From: Medicago truncatula
Taxonomy: Eukaryota; Streptophyta; Magnoliopsida; Fabales; Fabaceae
Length of the DNA: 64,000 nt
Assembly: GCF_003473485.1 (NCBI RefSeq)
Contig: NC_053048.1
Location: 40,606,755-40,670,754, forward strand
Direction: 5' to 3'
The notes below the pieces were generated by a model that worked only from the letters and a program-made list of their open reading frames with translations, ran no database searches and was not told the origin of the DNA. The number at the start of each line of letters is the position of its first letter. Position 1 is the stretch's first letter. Of the stretch, positions 10,300 to 22,036 are shown in pieces. A program made the translations under genes and the position numbers.

Positions 10300-11283
10300 T
10301 ATCTTTCAATTTCAAACAATCTCTTCCACTTCAGTCTTCTTCTCTCACGATCACGACCACCACAGTCACAAAGCATTCAGCTTTGTTTTCTGTCATCATC
10401 ACCGATTCTTCCTCTCAATTAACAATTAGGGTTTCATCTTTATTCTTCTCTACTTTATTCGCTGTGAGCATTCTTACTTTTTCTACTCTTTCATATTCGC
10501 GCACATAACATGTTTGTGAAATGTCCTCTGTGAATTCTCTGTATAGAATAACCCTGCAAGCTCAAATTTTAACTATTCTTATGTTTTTATGTAATTAGAT
10601 GTTGGAATAATATATCATAGTACTACCCTTTGATGCTCAGTTTTAGAATATCTTGTAATTTGTTACCTCTATTTTAAATTATCTGCTAATACCATGTAAA
10701 TACTAGTATGTTCTTTAGTTACTTTCATTCGATGTGAACGAAACGCTATTATCATAAATGTGTTACAGACTGAGTTTCATTTATTGTGTGTTTGGTTATG
10801 ATATGACAAAAATTGATTTTTAGTGAATTGATTCTGGCTAAGAGTGAGTTGAAGCTAAAGTGATTTATGTTTGGATACATTCATGTAAAAGCAAGCTGGA
10901 CAATAAATTTGAGTAAAAATTTATTCAAAAAAATAAATGAATTTTGAGTAAAAATCAATTCAAGAATCAAAAGCTCCGCTTACTAGCTTAATGTAAGAAT
11001 CAATTCTGGAGGCAAAATGAATTCTACTGAGAGCAATTAAACATGTCGAAATCAATTATACACCTCTAGAATGAATTTCGACTTATCCAATAGTGGAACC
11101 GAACATACATGTGAGTGGCTGTGAACATTATAGAATTGCTTTTTGAATCTCAACATCGATTCCGTTTTTGCTTCTGATTTGTGTCCCTTCAAAGTGTTTG
11201 TTGTATTGTCTAATAGAGAGTATTGATTTTTGTATTTACTCCTTTACTTGTGTGATAATATTTACAGCTGCAGGAACCAAGCC
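10300..11283 (+). other. Putative 5' UTR exon and leader intron of frataxin
   Basis: The C/T-rich stretch 10300-10463 resembles a plant 5' leader and ends at a GTGAGC donor. An acceptor tttacag (11261-11267) lies 16 bp before the frataxin ATG. The intervening 0.8 kb holds a MITE-like segment at about 10790-11107 whose ends read tgtgtttggtt and gaaccgaaca. The transcript start is not determined. Confidence 0.4.
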
Positions 11284-14200
11284 ATGGCCTCCAAGCTGCT
11301 TTTGCAGAGAAGGCTCTTCAGGTTCTTGCGACAGTCACAAGAATCCTTATACTCCTGTTCTTCTTCATCTTCCATTCAACGATCCTCGTTCCATTCTACG
11401 AAACAAACAGAAATATTGGGTTTCTCAACTTCTTCTAGAAGCTTCTGCTCTCGAAAGTCCAGTCTTGTTGATGAATCTAATGCCCCCGCACCTATTGATT
11501 ACACGTATGACACATCCTTTTGTGTTTTTCGTCCCTTTGTCTCATTTGATCCGTGAAAACTCTGTAAATTTGATTTTTTAGATACTTTTTTTTAAAAGCA
11601 AAAAAAAAAAAAAAAAAAAATTGTCCCTTTGAATTTGAGTTTTTTTTTTTGTTTTTGAATAAGGAAAGTGTTAAAATAATATTATTGAAAATCCAAATGT
11701 CAGTGGCAATTGCTAATGCCTCGCGGGCCATTAATGCGTAGTGTTGATTGAAATAGATGTTGTGTTTTGTTTATTCCTTTCAAATGGCTGGTATGCTTTT
11801 GCTATTTGCTAATGATTAATATGGATGCAGTTCTCTACTGCAGGAGGGTGAATTCCATAGACTGGCCGAGTCCACAATACATAGCCTTCAAGAGAAATTT
11901 GAGGTATCTATTCTCTAGCACTGTTTTGAGTTTTACACGAACTTAAATTTATTATATGATACGACAATCTCGGTATCCACTTCAAATTATGTATTTGATC
12001 TAACAATTGCCAACATTATTTGATAAATATAGAATTTTGATACAATTATGCTTAAATTCAAATGGGTTTCGATAAAATTAGTATTGGTTGTGATGGAAAC
12101 TTGACAGCGACAATGTTACACTTCATATTATTTAAGAGTTTAAACTACATTGGTTATTATTTTGGTTTATTGTTACTTGGCAGGACTATGGAGACTTTAT
12201 CGACCTTGATGGATTTGACATAGACTATGCGGTGAGAAACTTATTTGGAGAATAATGTTATAGTTTTATTTTAGAAGACAACACGGAAGCTATCTTGTTG
12301 TATGTGATTATTTCAAAAATAATCACATCGATAACTTGATAACCTTTTTTATCGATGAAACTCAGTTACGTAGTTTGATCTTTTGAAAATTAAATGCTTT
12401 CTTTTCCCTGTTAAGACTTTTAAATAATTTATTCCTATTAGTTTTAAGAAGCATCATCCCTGTGTCTGTGTGGGAGATATACTAATTGTTAACATGGCTT
12501 TCCTTTTCAGAATGATGTTTTGACTGTCAAACTTGGGGAGTTGGGCACCTATGTATTGAACAAACAAACACCAAACAGACAACTTTGGCTGTCTTCCCCA
12601 GTGAGGTATTTTATTGTATATATGGTTTTTTTTTAAGATGTATATTTTTTATATCAGGTTTTACTCTCTAGCCATCAGTATTCATATAGTAAGTATATGG
12701 CATGTGAATACTTCATAGAAAACTACAATATCCATGCTTACTTAATATTTCCTAGGACATCATTACTAAATATGAACTGGAGATAACAAATCCAATTAGT
12801 ATTGTAAACAATCTTCTTTAATCAAACAGGCTATTTATATGTTAATAGTTGTGTATTTATTAAGGCAACCCTATTGGGAAAAACCCAAGTCCCATATCGG
12901 ATAGATAAGACTCGTGATAATAGTTTATAAAGAGGAGACACTCCTCCCTCACCTTATGAACCGCTTTTGTAAGGATGAGTTAGGCCCCAAATTTCAACAT
13001 GGTATCAGAGTTTGTCGAATTCAAAGGGCACCTACCTATCCACGCACCAAGTCTAAAAAGAGTGATGGGTGTGAGGGGGTGTATTGGGAAAAACCCAAGT
13101 CCCACATCGGATAGATAAGACTCATGATAATAGTTTATAAAGAGGAGACACTCCTCACCTTATGAACCGGTTTTGTAAGAATGAGTTAGGCCCCAAATTT
13201 CAACAAACCCTGTGTAATTGAAGCTTTACATATGTTGGTGTTTCTTGTCCTTCGCATGTTGGTCTTTCTTATCTTATTGGTGGAGAAGAAAGAAGCAAGG
13301 ATTGGAAAACTTGTAGAAACTTTCCCTTTGGTTTAATTGCTTTATTTGAAGTGTTATCTTATAGTTTCTTTGTGAGGAAATTGAGGATATATACAATATT
13401 TTATCAGGGTTCATTTTTAATGTTTTTCTTTAGGAGGAAAGTACTGTTGTATAAATTGAATCTGAGCTCACGGAAGAAATGAGTATAGTAGTAATTTTTA
13501 ATATTTGCAATTCTATTAAAATATAGGTTTAGTTCTTTGCATTGAGAGATGTTACTATCTTGTTATGTAGCAAGAACATATGCAGACTGATCTTGTCTGT
13601 TTGTACCATAAGAAATGGTATCTTACTCTTGTTGTATCTCCGTTCAATGCTATTTTGATTATCAATAAAGAAGTAGGACGCATTCAGCCTTAACTCTTTA
13701 AGTGACATTAATTATGATCGATTGTAGCCACGGTAATTTTCTTATCATTTTGGAGGATTCTAAGACTCTCATGTCGGAGAGTCTCACCTAATAAGTGAAA
13801 CTTGGAGCTTTCCCATCTAATAGTCTAGTCTTTTAGATGAGCTCTCCCTTTGCGAAAACTGGAACTCGATATGAGCAATGTGTTTTTGCGATCCTTCTGT
13901 GAGGGTCAAGTTTTAAAACCCATATTAGAAAAAGCACACAGATTTTGCAAAAACTAAACCTTGTCACTTAAGTTTGTCCCTGTAATCCTAACTCCTAAGC
14001 CTCTTGCAACTGCTGTTCAACAGCCCTAATTTTTGTTTGTGGGTTCTTTATTTGATATGATCCCTCCGTTTTCCGTTATCCATTTGCAAGGGCTTCCTTT
14101 CCAGTTCTACAGAGAGGTTGCTACATGTTCTTCTCCCCTGCTATACAGCCACTCATCTTCCTTTTTCCATGCGCTCTGCGACTGCTCTTCATTTGTGACA

Positions 14201-14939
14201 CGGTCCATTTTTCCTCTGTTTGTGTTGTGTGTTTGTGCTTTGTTCTGTTTCTTCCGTGTTCGGTGTTTTTGTATTTGCTATCTGGAGCTATTACTTGTAT
14301 ATGCATGAGTTTGTAGCACATAAATATGAGTTTGTGAAATTTGTGGGATAATATAGTCTGTGTAACGATCCCATAAATTACAACTTGGGACTTCTTCCTG
14401 ATCCAAAGTAGGATCTTAAGTTTGTCTACCTTGCACCTGATAAATGTGACTGATAAGTCTTGGGAGTTCTCCTACTAATGGGTTAGCCTGTTGTGGTGGC
14501 TCTCCTTTTGACCTTATTCACATAATAAAGGCCTTTGTACGGTTTTGAGGCTTTAAATGCTGTTCGATTTATTTTAAGTAGAATACAGTTTGATCCTCTT
14601 TACGTGCATTTTTTTTAGGAAAATAGTTTTCTATTTTATCATGCTTGTCTTTTTAATCTGCTTTGCCTAAACCAGACGGCCATTGACATAAAACATAGGA
14701 CAGAATAGGTATGATAATAAAAATGAGACTTGCATATTGACAGTATCTATTTCTCTACTAGTTCTACATTCTCTTCCACCTGTCTAAAAGTCTCCCATTT
14801 CTTTTGCAGTGGTCCGTCTAGGTTTGATTGGGATCAGGTTACTAAAGCTTGGATATATAGGCGGAACAAAGCAAATTTATACAAAATCTTAGAAGATGAG
14901 TTGGAGCAGTTGTCTGGCAAACCTATTGTTCTTTCCTAA
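11284..14939 (+). CDS. FH: Frataxin homologue, mitochondrial
   Basis: Frataxin is a mitochondrial matrix iron-binding protein that acts in Fe-S cluster assembly. Coding exons are 11284-11504, 11831-11903, 12184-12231, 12511-12605 and 14810-14939; all junctions are GT-AG and the joined frame is 188 residues, close to the 187 I recall for Arabidopsis. Exon 1 is a Ser/Arg-rich mitochondrial presequence. The conserved domain follows: [20 protein letters not shown] with acidic ridge residues, [36 protein letters not shown] and [18 protein letters not shown]. The fold is complete. Intron 4 is unusually long (2.2 kb) and contains a TRIM element at 12872-13205. The start codon is the first ATG after the leader acceptor, in good context (gccATGg). 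Confidence 0.93.
12872..13205 (+). mobile_element. TRIM retroelement (two short LTRs) in frataxin intron 4
   Basis: Two direct repeats of about 127 bp (12872-12999 and 13080-13205), beginning tattgggaaaaacccaagtc and ending tttcaaca, flank an 80-bp internal region. That region opens with TGGTATCAGAG (13000-13010), the primer-binding site for initiator Met-tRNA, and closes with a purine tract gtgaggggg before the second LTR. The whole is flanked by a 5-bp duplication aaccc (12867-12871 and 13206-13210). No coding region exists. This is the definition of a terminal-repeat retrotransposon in miniature. Confidence 0.9.
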
Positions 14940-16007
14940 GCTGTTGAGAATGTAGTACTTAATCTTGATTTAAAATTTAAAAATGGGAAATCATTGGACA
15001 TTGTTGATGATCCTTTGGCATTCAGGTGAACTCAGGAAGCAGATTTTGTTCCTTTCCCACCTTTTACTCTATAAACTATACCAGTTCTTTCACAGTCATG
15101 ACGTGATTGTATCTTCTGAATAATCAGCTCTATATAGAACTCATGTGGTTAACATTAGTTTACTCTTCTGAAGAATTACTGTTGTAATGGGCATTATTGT
15201 TGGTTACTACTGGTGAGCTAGAGCAACTCAAATGGTGATCTTTACCAAAGGTTATTTTGCGGTTCCTCTATCTAAATCATCTTGAAGCAACTCATATTTT
15301 TCCAATGGTAAAGCACTAAAAACTAATATTAGAACCACAACAACAACAAATGAGAAGCTAACCAGCATCTTCTTAAAAAATAATTTTTTTTTAGAGCAGA
15401 GATAAAATATGATTCAAAAGATTAAACTAATTTTTTAACAAAAAATCTCTTTTATATAGTTGTATCCAAATAAACAAAATTATTTGTTTAAAATAAGTGA
15501 TTTTTATTACGATAAACAAAGGCAAAATAAATTCTGATTTTTCATAAAATCTCTAAAAAAATAATCTCTAAATTATTTTATGTCAAAATCACTTTTATTT
15601 TAATCTGTAACAAACGGACGCTTACCTATTAAGCATATTATTAAACACTCTTAAATTTGTAGGTTTGAACTACTCAAAATAAGTTTTAGATATAGATAAA
15701 ATAATTGTTTTTACACATTCAAGGATAAATTACTTTATAGAAAAGTACCTAGTTTTTTTTTTTTTTTGAAAAGAACCTAGTTAAAATTAGTATTAAATTA
15801 AATTACGTTTAAAATTATTTAATTTGGTAAAGAAAAATAGTAGAAAAAAATTACAACAAAACTTGACATTTACTTCTTAAAAAAAAAAATGCAAACTTAA
15901 CATTCACTATGTATACAAAAATCATATATTGATATTAAAAATATTAATACCAATAGTTTCCAAAACCGAAAATTCAATAACAAAAACATATTGATGGAAA
16001 TCATATA
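14940..16007. other. Frataxin 3' flank and AT-rich intergenic DNA
   Basis: The first few hundred bases are probably the frataxin 3' UTR. Beyond about 15300 the DNA is A/T-rich without reading frames; the segment from about 15350 to 15640 (ending caaacggacgctta) looks like an old MITE half. No gene is seen. Confidence 0.4.
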
Positions 16008-16301
16008 CTCCCTCCGTCCCTATATATAAGACCCTTTTGCCAAAATCACGGGAATTAAGATAGTGGATATTTGTATTAAAGTTGTTTGTAATCACTATTG
16101 TTTTTACAATTTTATCCTTTAAGAAAGAATGTTAGTTTATGTTTTCAACATGTTATTTATTGTTGATTGAAGAAAAAGATGTATAATAAATAGGGGCATG
16201 TATGTAAAGAAATAATCAATGTAGTTGGAAATAACAAAGGGTCTTATAAAAAGGGACAAAAAAAATTCTCAAAAGGGTCTTATAATTAGGGACGGAGGGA
16301 G
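16008..16301. mobile_element. Stowaway-type MITE
   Basis: A 31-bp terminal inverted repeat begins CTCCCTCCGTCCCTATATAT and is mirrored by attagggacggagggag at the right end, with one or two mismatches. TA flanks both sides (16006-16007, 16302-16303). Length 294 bp, non-coding. Confidence 0.9.
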
Positions 16302-16990
16302 TATTATTTATATTCTTTAGAATAGTCTAGATACATTATAATTTAGGACAACATAATAAATCTTTTAAGTTAGTTGGGTTGTCCTCGACAGTCTTTGATA
16401 CGTCTGTTTTTGGTTGAGGACTAAAATAACAAGTTTTTCCGCTCCTCCTCGGCCTGGACTAACTGTACACCGGCATCTTCAATTTTTATTTTTTTTACGG
16501 AACCATCACTTTCGATAACATGTCATGTTACAACGGGGAGGAGAGAGTGTGAGATGATGGTGTGATAAAATGGTGAAGGTTAGAAGAATATTTATAGGGA
16601 TGAATGACTTACATATGTTATAACTACACTAAATGTAGTCAAAAAACGTGTAACAACATGTAAAATCAAGTTTAAATAACTGACCACCGTCCAAAAAACG
16701 TGTTTTATGTGTTCAGACCACCGGGCAAAACAGTGTGAATTAAGTTACGCCACCGGCTAAAGGAGCGTGAGTGAAGCCACGCTGACTTATAACAGCCGCG
16801 AGTTAACTCACACCGAAAGGACATAGCGTGACTTAACTCACGCAAGGGTACTTTGGTCCATCCAATTTAAAGAGAGTGGTTTTTGTTGGGAGAAGAGCAA
16901 TTTTCAACAAATAAACCTGAAGTAATCCTAATACTCACTCGAACTTTTGATCCAAGCCGTCGTCATCTTCTTCATCGCAACACAAGAAGC
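16302..16990 (+). promoter_or_regulatory. Upstream region of the F-box locus
   Basis: No gene is present. Around 16680-16860 the sequence is richer in G+C and repeats cgtgagt/gttaactcac-type phrases in both orientations (for example gagttaactcac at about 16801 and gtgacttaactcacgc at about 16828). These could be a repeat relic or regulatory sites. A short leader precedes the ATG at 16991. Confidence 0.35.
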
Positions 16991-18953
16991 ATGTCAATCC
17001 TCAGTCGATTGAAACTCGCAGGTACTCGTTGTTTCTTCTCTCTCTCTCTCTCATGAAATTTCTTTTCTAGATTCTATTTGGGGTTGACCGCTGCTATTTT
17101 TACTTTTATTAATTGCTTCATGAATTTGTTATTGCTTTGTTACAATTCTGTTCTAAGAAAATTCTACTGCGCTTCTTAATTTAAGTAGCTTCTATCAATA
17201 GCTTTTTCTTTTGTTGAATTTGTGTGTAACAACTAATTTAGCCTCACACAGAAATAATATATATGTTTAGTCTTGGCAAGGGACCAAATACTAACGTAAC
17301 AATTATCTATCATACTGCGTGCTTGCAGCAACAATGAAGAGCTGTGAAAAGCTTGAGAATGAGTTGCCTAATCATATTATATCTTATATCTTTTCCAATT
17401 TAGCTTTGAAAGATTTGGTGAAAACCAGTGCATTGTCCAAACAATGGATTCACGAATGGGGATTAAGGATGGACCTTAACTTCGATCTCTATACCATGTC
17501 TGACTATAACACAGATCAAGACTTGTCACAAATCCTTCCTCTCTGTCAAAGGTTTCACTTTCAATCTGAATTTGCCACAAGATTGGATCAATTTATGCTC
17601 CATTATAAAGGTGCCATGATCCGTTCCATTCGAGTAAAATTTCCATTATGTAATGAACATAGGGATGTCATTGATAGATTGATCTCCAAAGGAATTGCTA
17701 AGGGTGCCGAACATATTCAACTTCTCTTCTCTTCTGAAACAACTGATACTACTATTTCTATTTTGCCATACAAATTTTCCCTTATTCTCTTACCTCAGAA
17801 TGATTCTGTGACCTATTTGCACCTACAAAACTGCCTCTTAGTCAAACCCAGATACTTCTCTCGATTAAAAAATTTGAGAACTCTTGTGTTACAACAAATT
17901 ATTGTGAAGAAGACACTCGTTCAGACTTTGTGTTCAAAGTGCAAACACCTTGTTGACTTAACCCTTGATGGTTGTAAGATCACCTCCAAGTTGAAAATAA
18001 TCATCCCATCATTGCTTCATTTGAAAATTGTTAATGTTGGGTGTTACTATCGAGAGCCTATAAATATCATTGCATCAAGTCTCTTGTCCTTGGAATATTC
18101 TTGTCTTAAACATTATGTAGAACACCCAATGAGCATTCGAGCTCCTATGTTATCCAAGTTTGGCTTTAGAGGTATTGTGTTTTCAAAGGGTATAGGGTTA
18201 TCTGGATTGAAGAACGTAACAACAATTGTGTTTGATTCATTACTATCTGATCTATCCACGAACATCTTGCCTCATTTGTTTTCTGAATGTCCTCAACTTG
18301 AAGATGTCACCTTTAAGAACTGCTTGTTCAAAAGTTCAATAAATAATAAATTTACTAGTTCGAAATTACGTCAGTTAATCATACTTGATAGTGTGGTGAA
18401 TGACTCTCCTTCCCCTCCTTCTGAGATATCTATTGATGCATTAAATCTTTCATCTTTTGAATATACTGGGTACACCACAAGGATAATTTCTTTTACGGCC
18501 CCAAGGTTATCAAAGGTTTTCTGGGATACATCAGAGAGGGAGAATATACCACATCTTTTTGATCCTATTGCAAGTTTACCACATATTGAGAATTTAGCTA
18601 TGATTGTCGGCTCTTTACAAGTGAGTTACTCAACGATATTCCAACACTATAGTGCATTCTAGCACTTTCTAGGTTTCTTTCCATTACATTGTTCACTAGT
18701 TGCTTTTAATTCACTTAATTATCATTATCATTAGCAGGTAAAGGAATTGGCGAAAGTATTGGTTCAGTTTCAAAATCTTAGAAAATTGGAGTTACATATT
18801 GATGGAGCATGCGATCCTACTATGGACTACTTTTGGCTTTTAGATATTGCAACAGCTTCTCAACATCTCCAAAAACTTACTCTGAATGTAAGTCATTCAA
18901 ATTTTTTTTTTTTTTTTTTTTTTGTCTTGAATGGAACTAGTAGCTTATTTTAA
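16991..18953 (+). CDS. F-box/LRR/FBD protein, copy 1 (3' truncated)
   Basis: F-box proteins are substrate receptors of SCF ubiquitin ligases. Exons: 16991-17021 (MSILSRLKLA), 17329-18620 and 18738-18887, GT-AG junctions. The F-box lies at the start of exon 2: ELPNHIISYIFSNLALKDLV followed by TSALSKQWIHEWG with the conserved Trp. Leucine-rich segments follow (VTYLHLQNCLLVK, LRTLVLQQ, CKHLVDLTLDGCKI, CPQLEDVTFKNCL), then the first half of the FBD region in exon 3 (LAKVLVQFQNLRKLELHIDG). No copy-specific final exon exists. If the last donor is not used, translation stops at 18953 inside a poly-T-encoded Phe run. It could instead splice to the exon at 21719 in the next copy; phases fit. Starting at Met 17334 is an alternative. 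Confidence 0.75.
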
Positions 18954-19032
18954 AACTAAACAATTATATGCACGGAAGTCTAAATTCAAAGAATCTTGAA
19001 ATTAGAAGCGGAAATCTCAAATATTTGGATAA

Positions 19033-19180
19033 ACTAAAACTCGCACAAATGGCAGGGGTAAAACTCAGTTGGCAGGGACAATGCATACAATATGTAAGGT
19101 TCAGGGTTCAAATCCCAGCCACCACAAAAAAAAAAAAAAAAAAAAAAAAAACTAAAACTCGCACAAATGGCTGGGGTAAA
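19033..19180 (+). mobile_element. SINE with poly-A tail and long target duplication
   Basis: A short element carries a pol III A-box-like aactcagttggcaggg and a B box ggttcaaatccc, ending in ccaccac and a run of 20-plus A. It is flanked by direct copies of actaaaactcgcacaaatgg (19033-19052 and 19151-19170); the similarity extends to about 30 bp with one mismatch. SINE core is about 19054-19150. Sister copies on the minus strand lie at 40526-40612 and 55900-55989. Confidence 0.75.
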
Positions 19181-19623
19181 TATATTATAACCCTAAAATT
19201 TATAACTGACTCCTATTCAATCATATATTCGAAATAGGACCTTTTTAATTTATGAAGTAATCATACTCACCCGATAAAATATAAAGTTACCAAATTTATT
19301 AACTAAGATATAAATACATGTGTGTGTATATATATAATAAGTTAGAACCTTTTATTGAAAACTAGCTTCAGGAGTAAAGATAGAATATTTTCAAATTATA
19401 TGTCCAATCAGGGCCCTTTATGTCATAAATCGATTTCATTCATAGACACTAATGTATCTCTCAAAATTATTTGTTTTTTTGTTTTCAAAAATATTTATGT
19501 GTTAAATTCCCATAGTACAAAAAAACAAAGCTCATACATATTCCAGTTAGTGAATACAAGAATTAAAATATACTATTTCTTTCAATTAGAATAAACCCGT
19601 AAATAGGTCTTTACTTCAACTTA

Positions 19624-22036
19624 ATGAAGAGCTGCGAAAAGCTTGAGAATGAGTTGCCTGATCATATTATATCTTATATCTTTTCCAAGTTAGATTTGGT
19701 GAAAAACCAGTGCATTGTCCAAACAATGGATTCTGTGACCTATTTGCACCTACAAAACTGCCTCTTAGTCAAACCCAGATACTTCTCTCGATTAAAAAAT
19801 TTGAGAACTCTTGTGTTACAACAAGTTGATGTGAAGAAGACACTCCTTAAGACTTTGTGTTCAAAGTGCAAACACCTTGTTGACTTCACCCTTGATGATT
19901 GTAAGATCACTTCTATGTTGATAATAATCAGCCCATCATTGCTTCGTTTGAACATTGTTAATGATGGGTTTTACTTTCGAGACCTTATTACTATCATTGC
20001 ATCAAGTCTCTTGTCCTTTGAGTATTCTTGTCTTGAAAATAGTGCAGTCCACCCAATAAACATTCAAGCTCCCATGTTATCCAAGTTTAGCTTTAGAGGT
20101 GCTTTGTTTTCAGAGCATATAGGGTTATCTGTATTGAGGAACGTAACAACAATTAAGTTTGATGCATTGCTATTTGATCTATCCACAGACATCTTGCCTC
20201 ATTTGTTTTCTGAATGTCCTCAACTTGAAGATGTCACTCTTAAGAACTGCTTGTTCACAAGTTCAACACAAATTACCAGTTTGAAGTTACGTCAGTTGAT
20301 CATACTTGATAGTGTTTGGGTGAATGACTCTCCTTCTGAGATATCTATTGATGCATTAAATCTTTCATCCTTTGAATATACCGGGTACACCACAAGGATA
20401 ATTTCTTTTACGGCTCCAAGGTTATCGAAGGTTTTCTGGGATACATCAGAGAGAGAGAATAGACCACACCTTTTTGATCCAATTGCAAGTTTACCACATA
20501 TTGAGAATTTAGCTATGATCGTCGGCACTTTACAAGTGAGTCGCTCAATGATATTCCAACACTATAGTACATTCCAACAGTGTCTAGGTTTCTTTCCATT
20601 ACGTTTTTCACCGGTTGCTTTTAATTCACTTAATTATCATTGTTGTAAACAGGTAAAGGAATTAGCGAAAGTCTTGGTTCGGTTTCAAAATCTTAGACAA
20701 TTGGACTTACATATTGATGGAGCATGTGATCCTAGTATGGACTACTTTTGGCTTTTAGATATTGCAACGGCTTCTAGGCATCTCCAAAAACTTACTGTGA
20801 GTGTAAGTTATTCAAACTTTTTTTTTTTTTTTTTTTTTGTCTTGAATGGAACTAGAAGTTTCTTTTAAAACTTAGCTGCAGTACGATAGGTATTGTTTTT
20901 GCTATTTCCCAATTGAAACTAGACACATGTAAGAGTAGATAAATAAAGTTGAATAATTTTTGTTCTTCTTTTTAAATATTAACACTAACTTAAAACTCAT
21001 ATACTTTAAAATAAACAAATTTCTCTGAATGTTTTTTCATAATAGTAAATTAGATTTATTTAACCAAAAATCCCAAATCAACGATCAAACCTTTAATTGA
21101 TATTGAAAATGGGTGAGAGACCGAAACTCATAAAATTGAATTTGAGAGACCAAAAAGTTGGATTTTAAAACAGGGGACCAAAACTTCATTTTTCCTAAAA
21201 CAAGGCAACCAAAAGTGCATTTAAGTCAAAAACCACTATCAAACAACTCTATTTTAGTCTTGTGTGTTTGTATGGAAGTTATACTTTATCGGTTTATAAA
21301 TACACGTCGTAGTCAATCACTTCACATATGCTAATACACAACTTTGATAATCAATATCTTTAGTTATCTATGATAAAAAAAAAATTATAACAATTAGATA
21401 TGTTATAAATATTCATTGAGACAAGTTGAACAAAATCTTATATACTAACATTATTGTTTATATATTAGGTAAAAATATATTACACATTATGAATGTGAAT
21501 AATACATATTATCAACGTCAAAAAAGAAAGAAAGAATAGTACACATTATCAAATTGTTACATGTATCTTATAAGCTAATAGTTTGACCTTGTCAAACATA
21601 ATATTTATCATAATAAACATCTTATTTCAATTAAAATAATGAATAATTCGTGGATTAATTTTATATGCTAATGGAATTTTAAAATTCTCATAAATGTATC
21701 GTTATTTTTAATTTTCAGATTAAAAATCTTCATCCGGAACATTCACATATGGTTGGATTTAAGAGGCAGAAAAGCGAATATGAGGGGTTTTCTCATAGTG
21801 TTTTGAAATATGTGGAGTTTCTCGGCTGTGTTTGCTCCATAAATGTTTTTGAGTTAGCTACTCACCTATTGAGGAGTGCAAATTCCCTTAAGAAAATGAC
21901 TTTCCATTACAGTGACAGAGTCTATCTTGGAGGTTGTATCAATGCATGTGGTGGTGATTGTTGGTTAGGAAAGAATGTTATTCGCGAGATGCTTAAGGAT
22001 GAAGTAAATGAACAATGTCAGCTTATTATTCTGTAG
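19624..22036 (+). CDS. F-box/LRR/FBD paralogue, copy 2, with a truncated F-box
   Basis: Exons: 19624-20535, 20653-20802 and 21719-22036 (GT-AG, all phase 0), 459 residues. Sequence similarity to copy 1 begins exactly at the ATGAAGAGCTG start and runs to about 20870. The N terminus reads ENELPDHIISYIFSKLDL and then jumps to DSVTYLHLQNCLL: a 355-bp deletion between two gattc pentamers, plus one added A and a 9-bp loss, removes the second half of the F-box including the Trp, yet restores frame. LRR segments are kept. The last exon encodes the FBD tail (FSHSVLKYVEFLGCVCSIN, LLRSANSLKKMTFHY). SCF binding is probably impaired; it could act as a decoy or be decaying. No separate promoter or first exon is seen. 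Confidence 0.7.

Noticed and set aside
11168-11581. 137-codon frame overlapping frataxin exon 1
   Set aside because: It is a different frame of the same DNA; the 11284 frame with downstream spliced exons reconstructs complete frataxin.
14033-14321. Overlapping frames on both strands, Cys/Phe-rich
   Set aside because: They lie inside frataxin intron 4, have no family resemblance and arise from a pyrimidine-rich tract.
20292-20528. Minus-strand frame in F-box copy 2
   Set aside because: It is antisense to conserved LRR coding sequence and is not preserved in copy 1.
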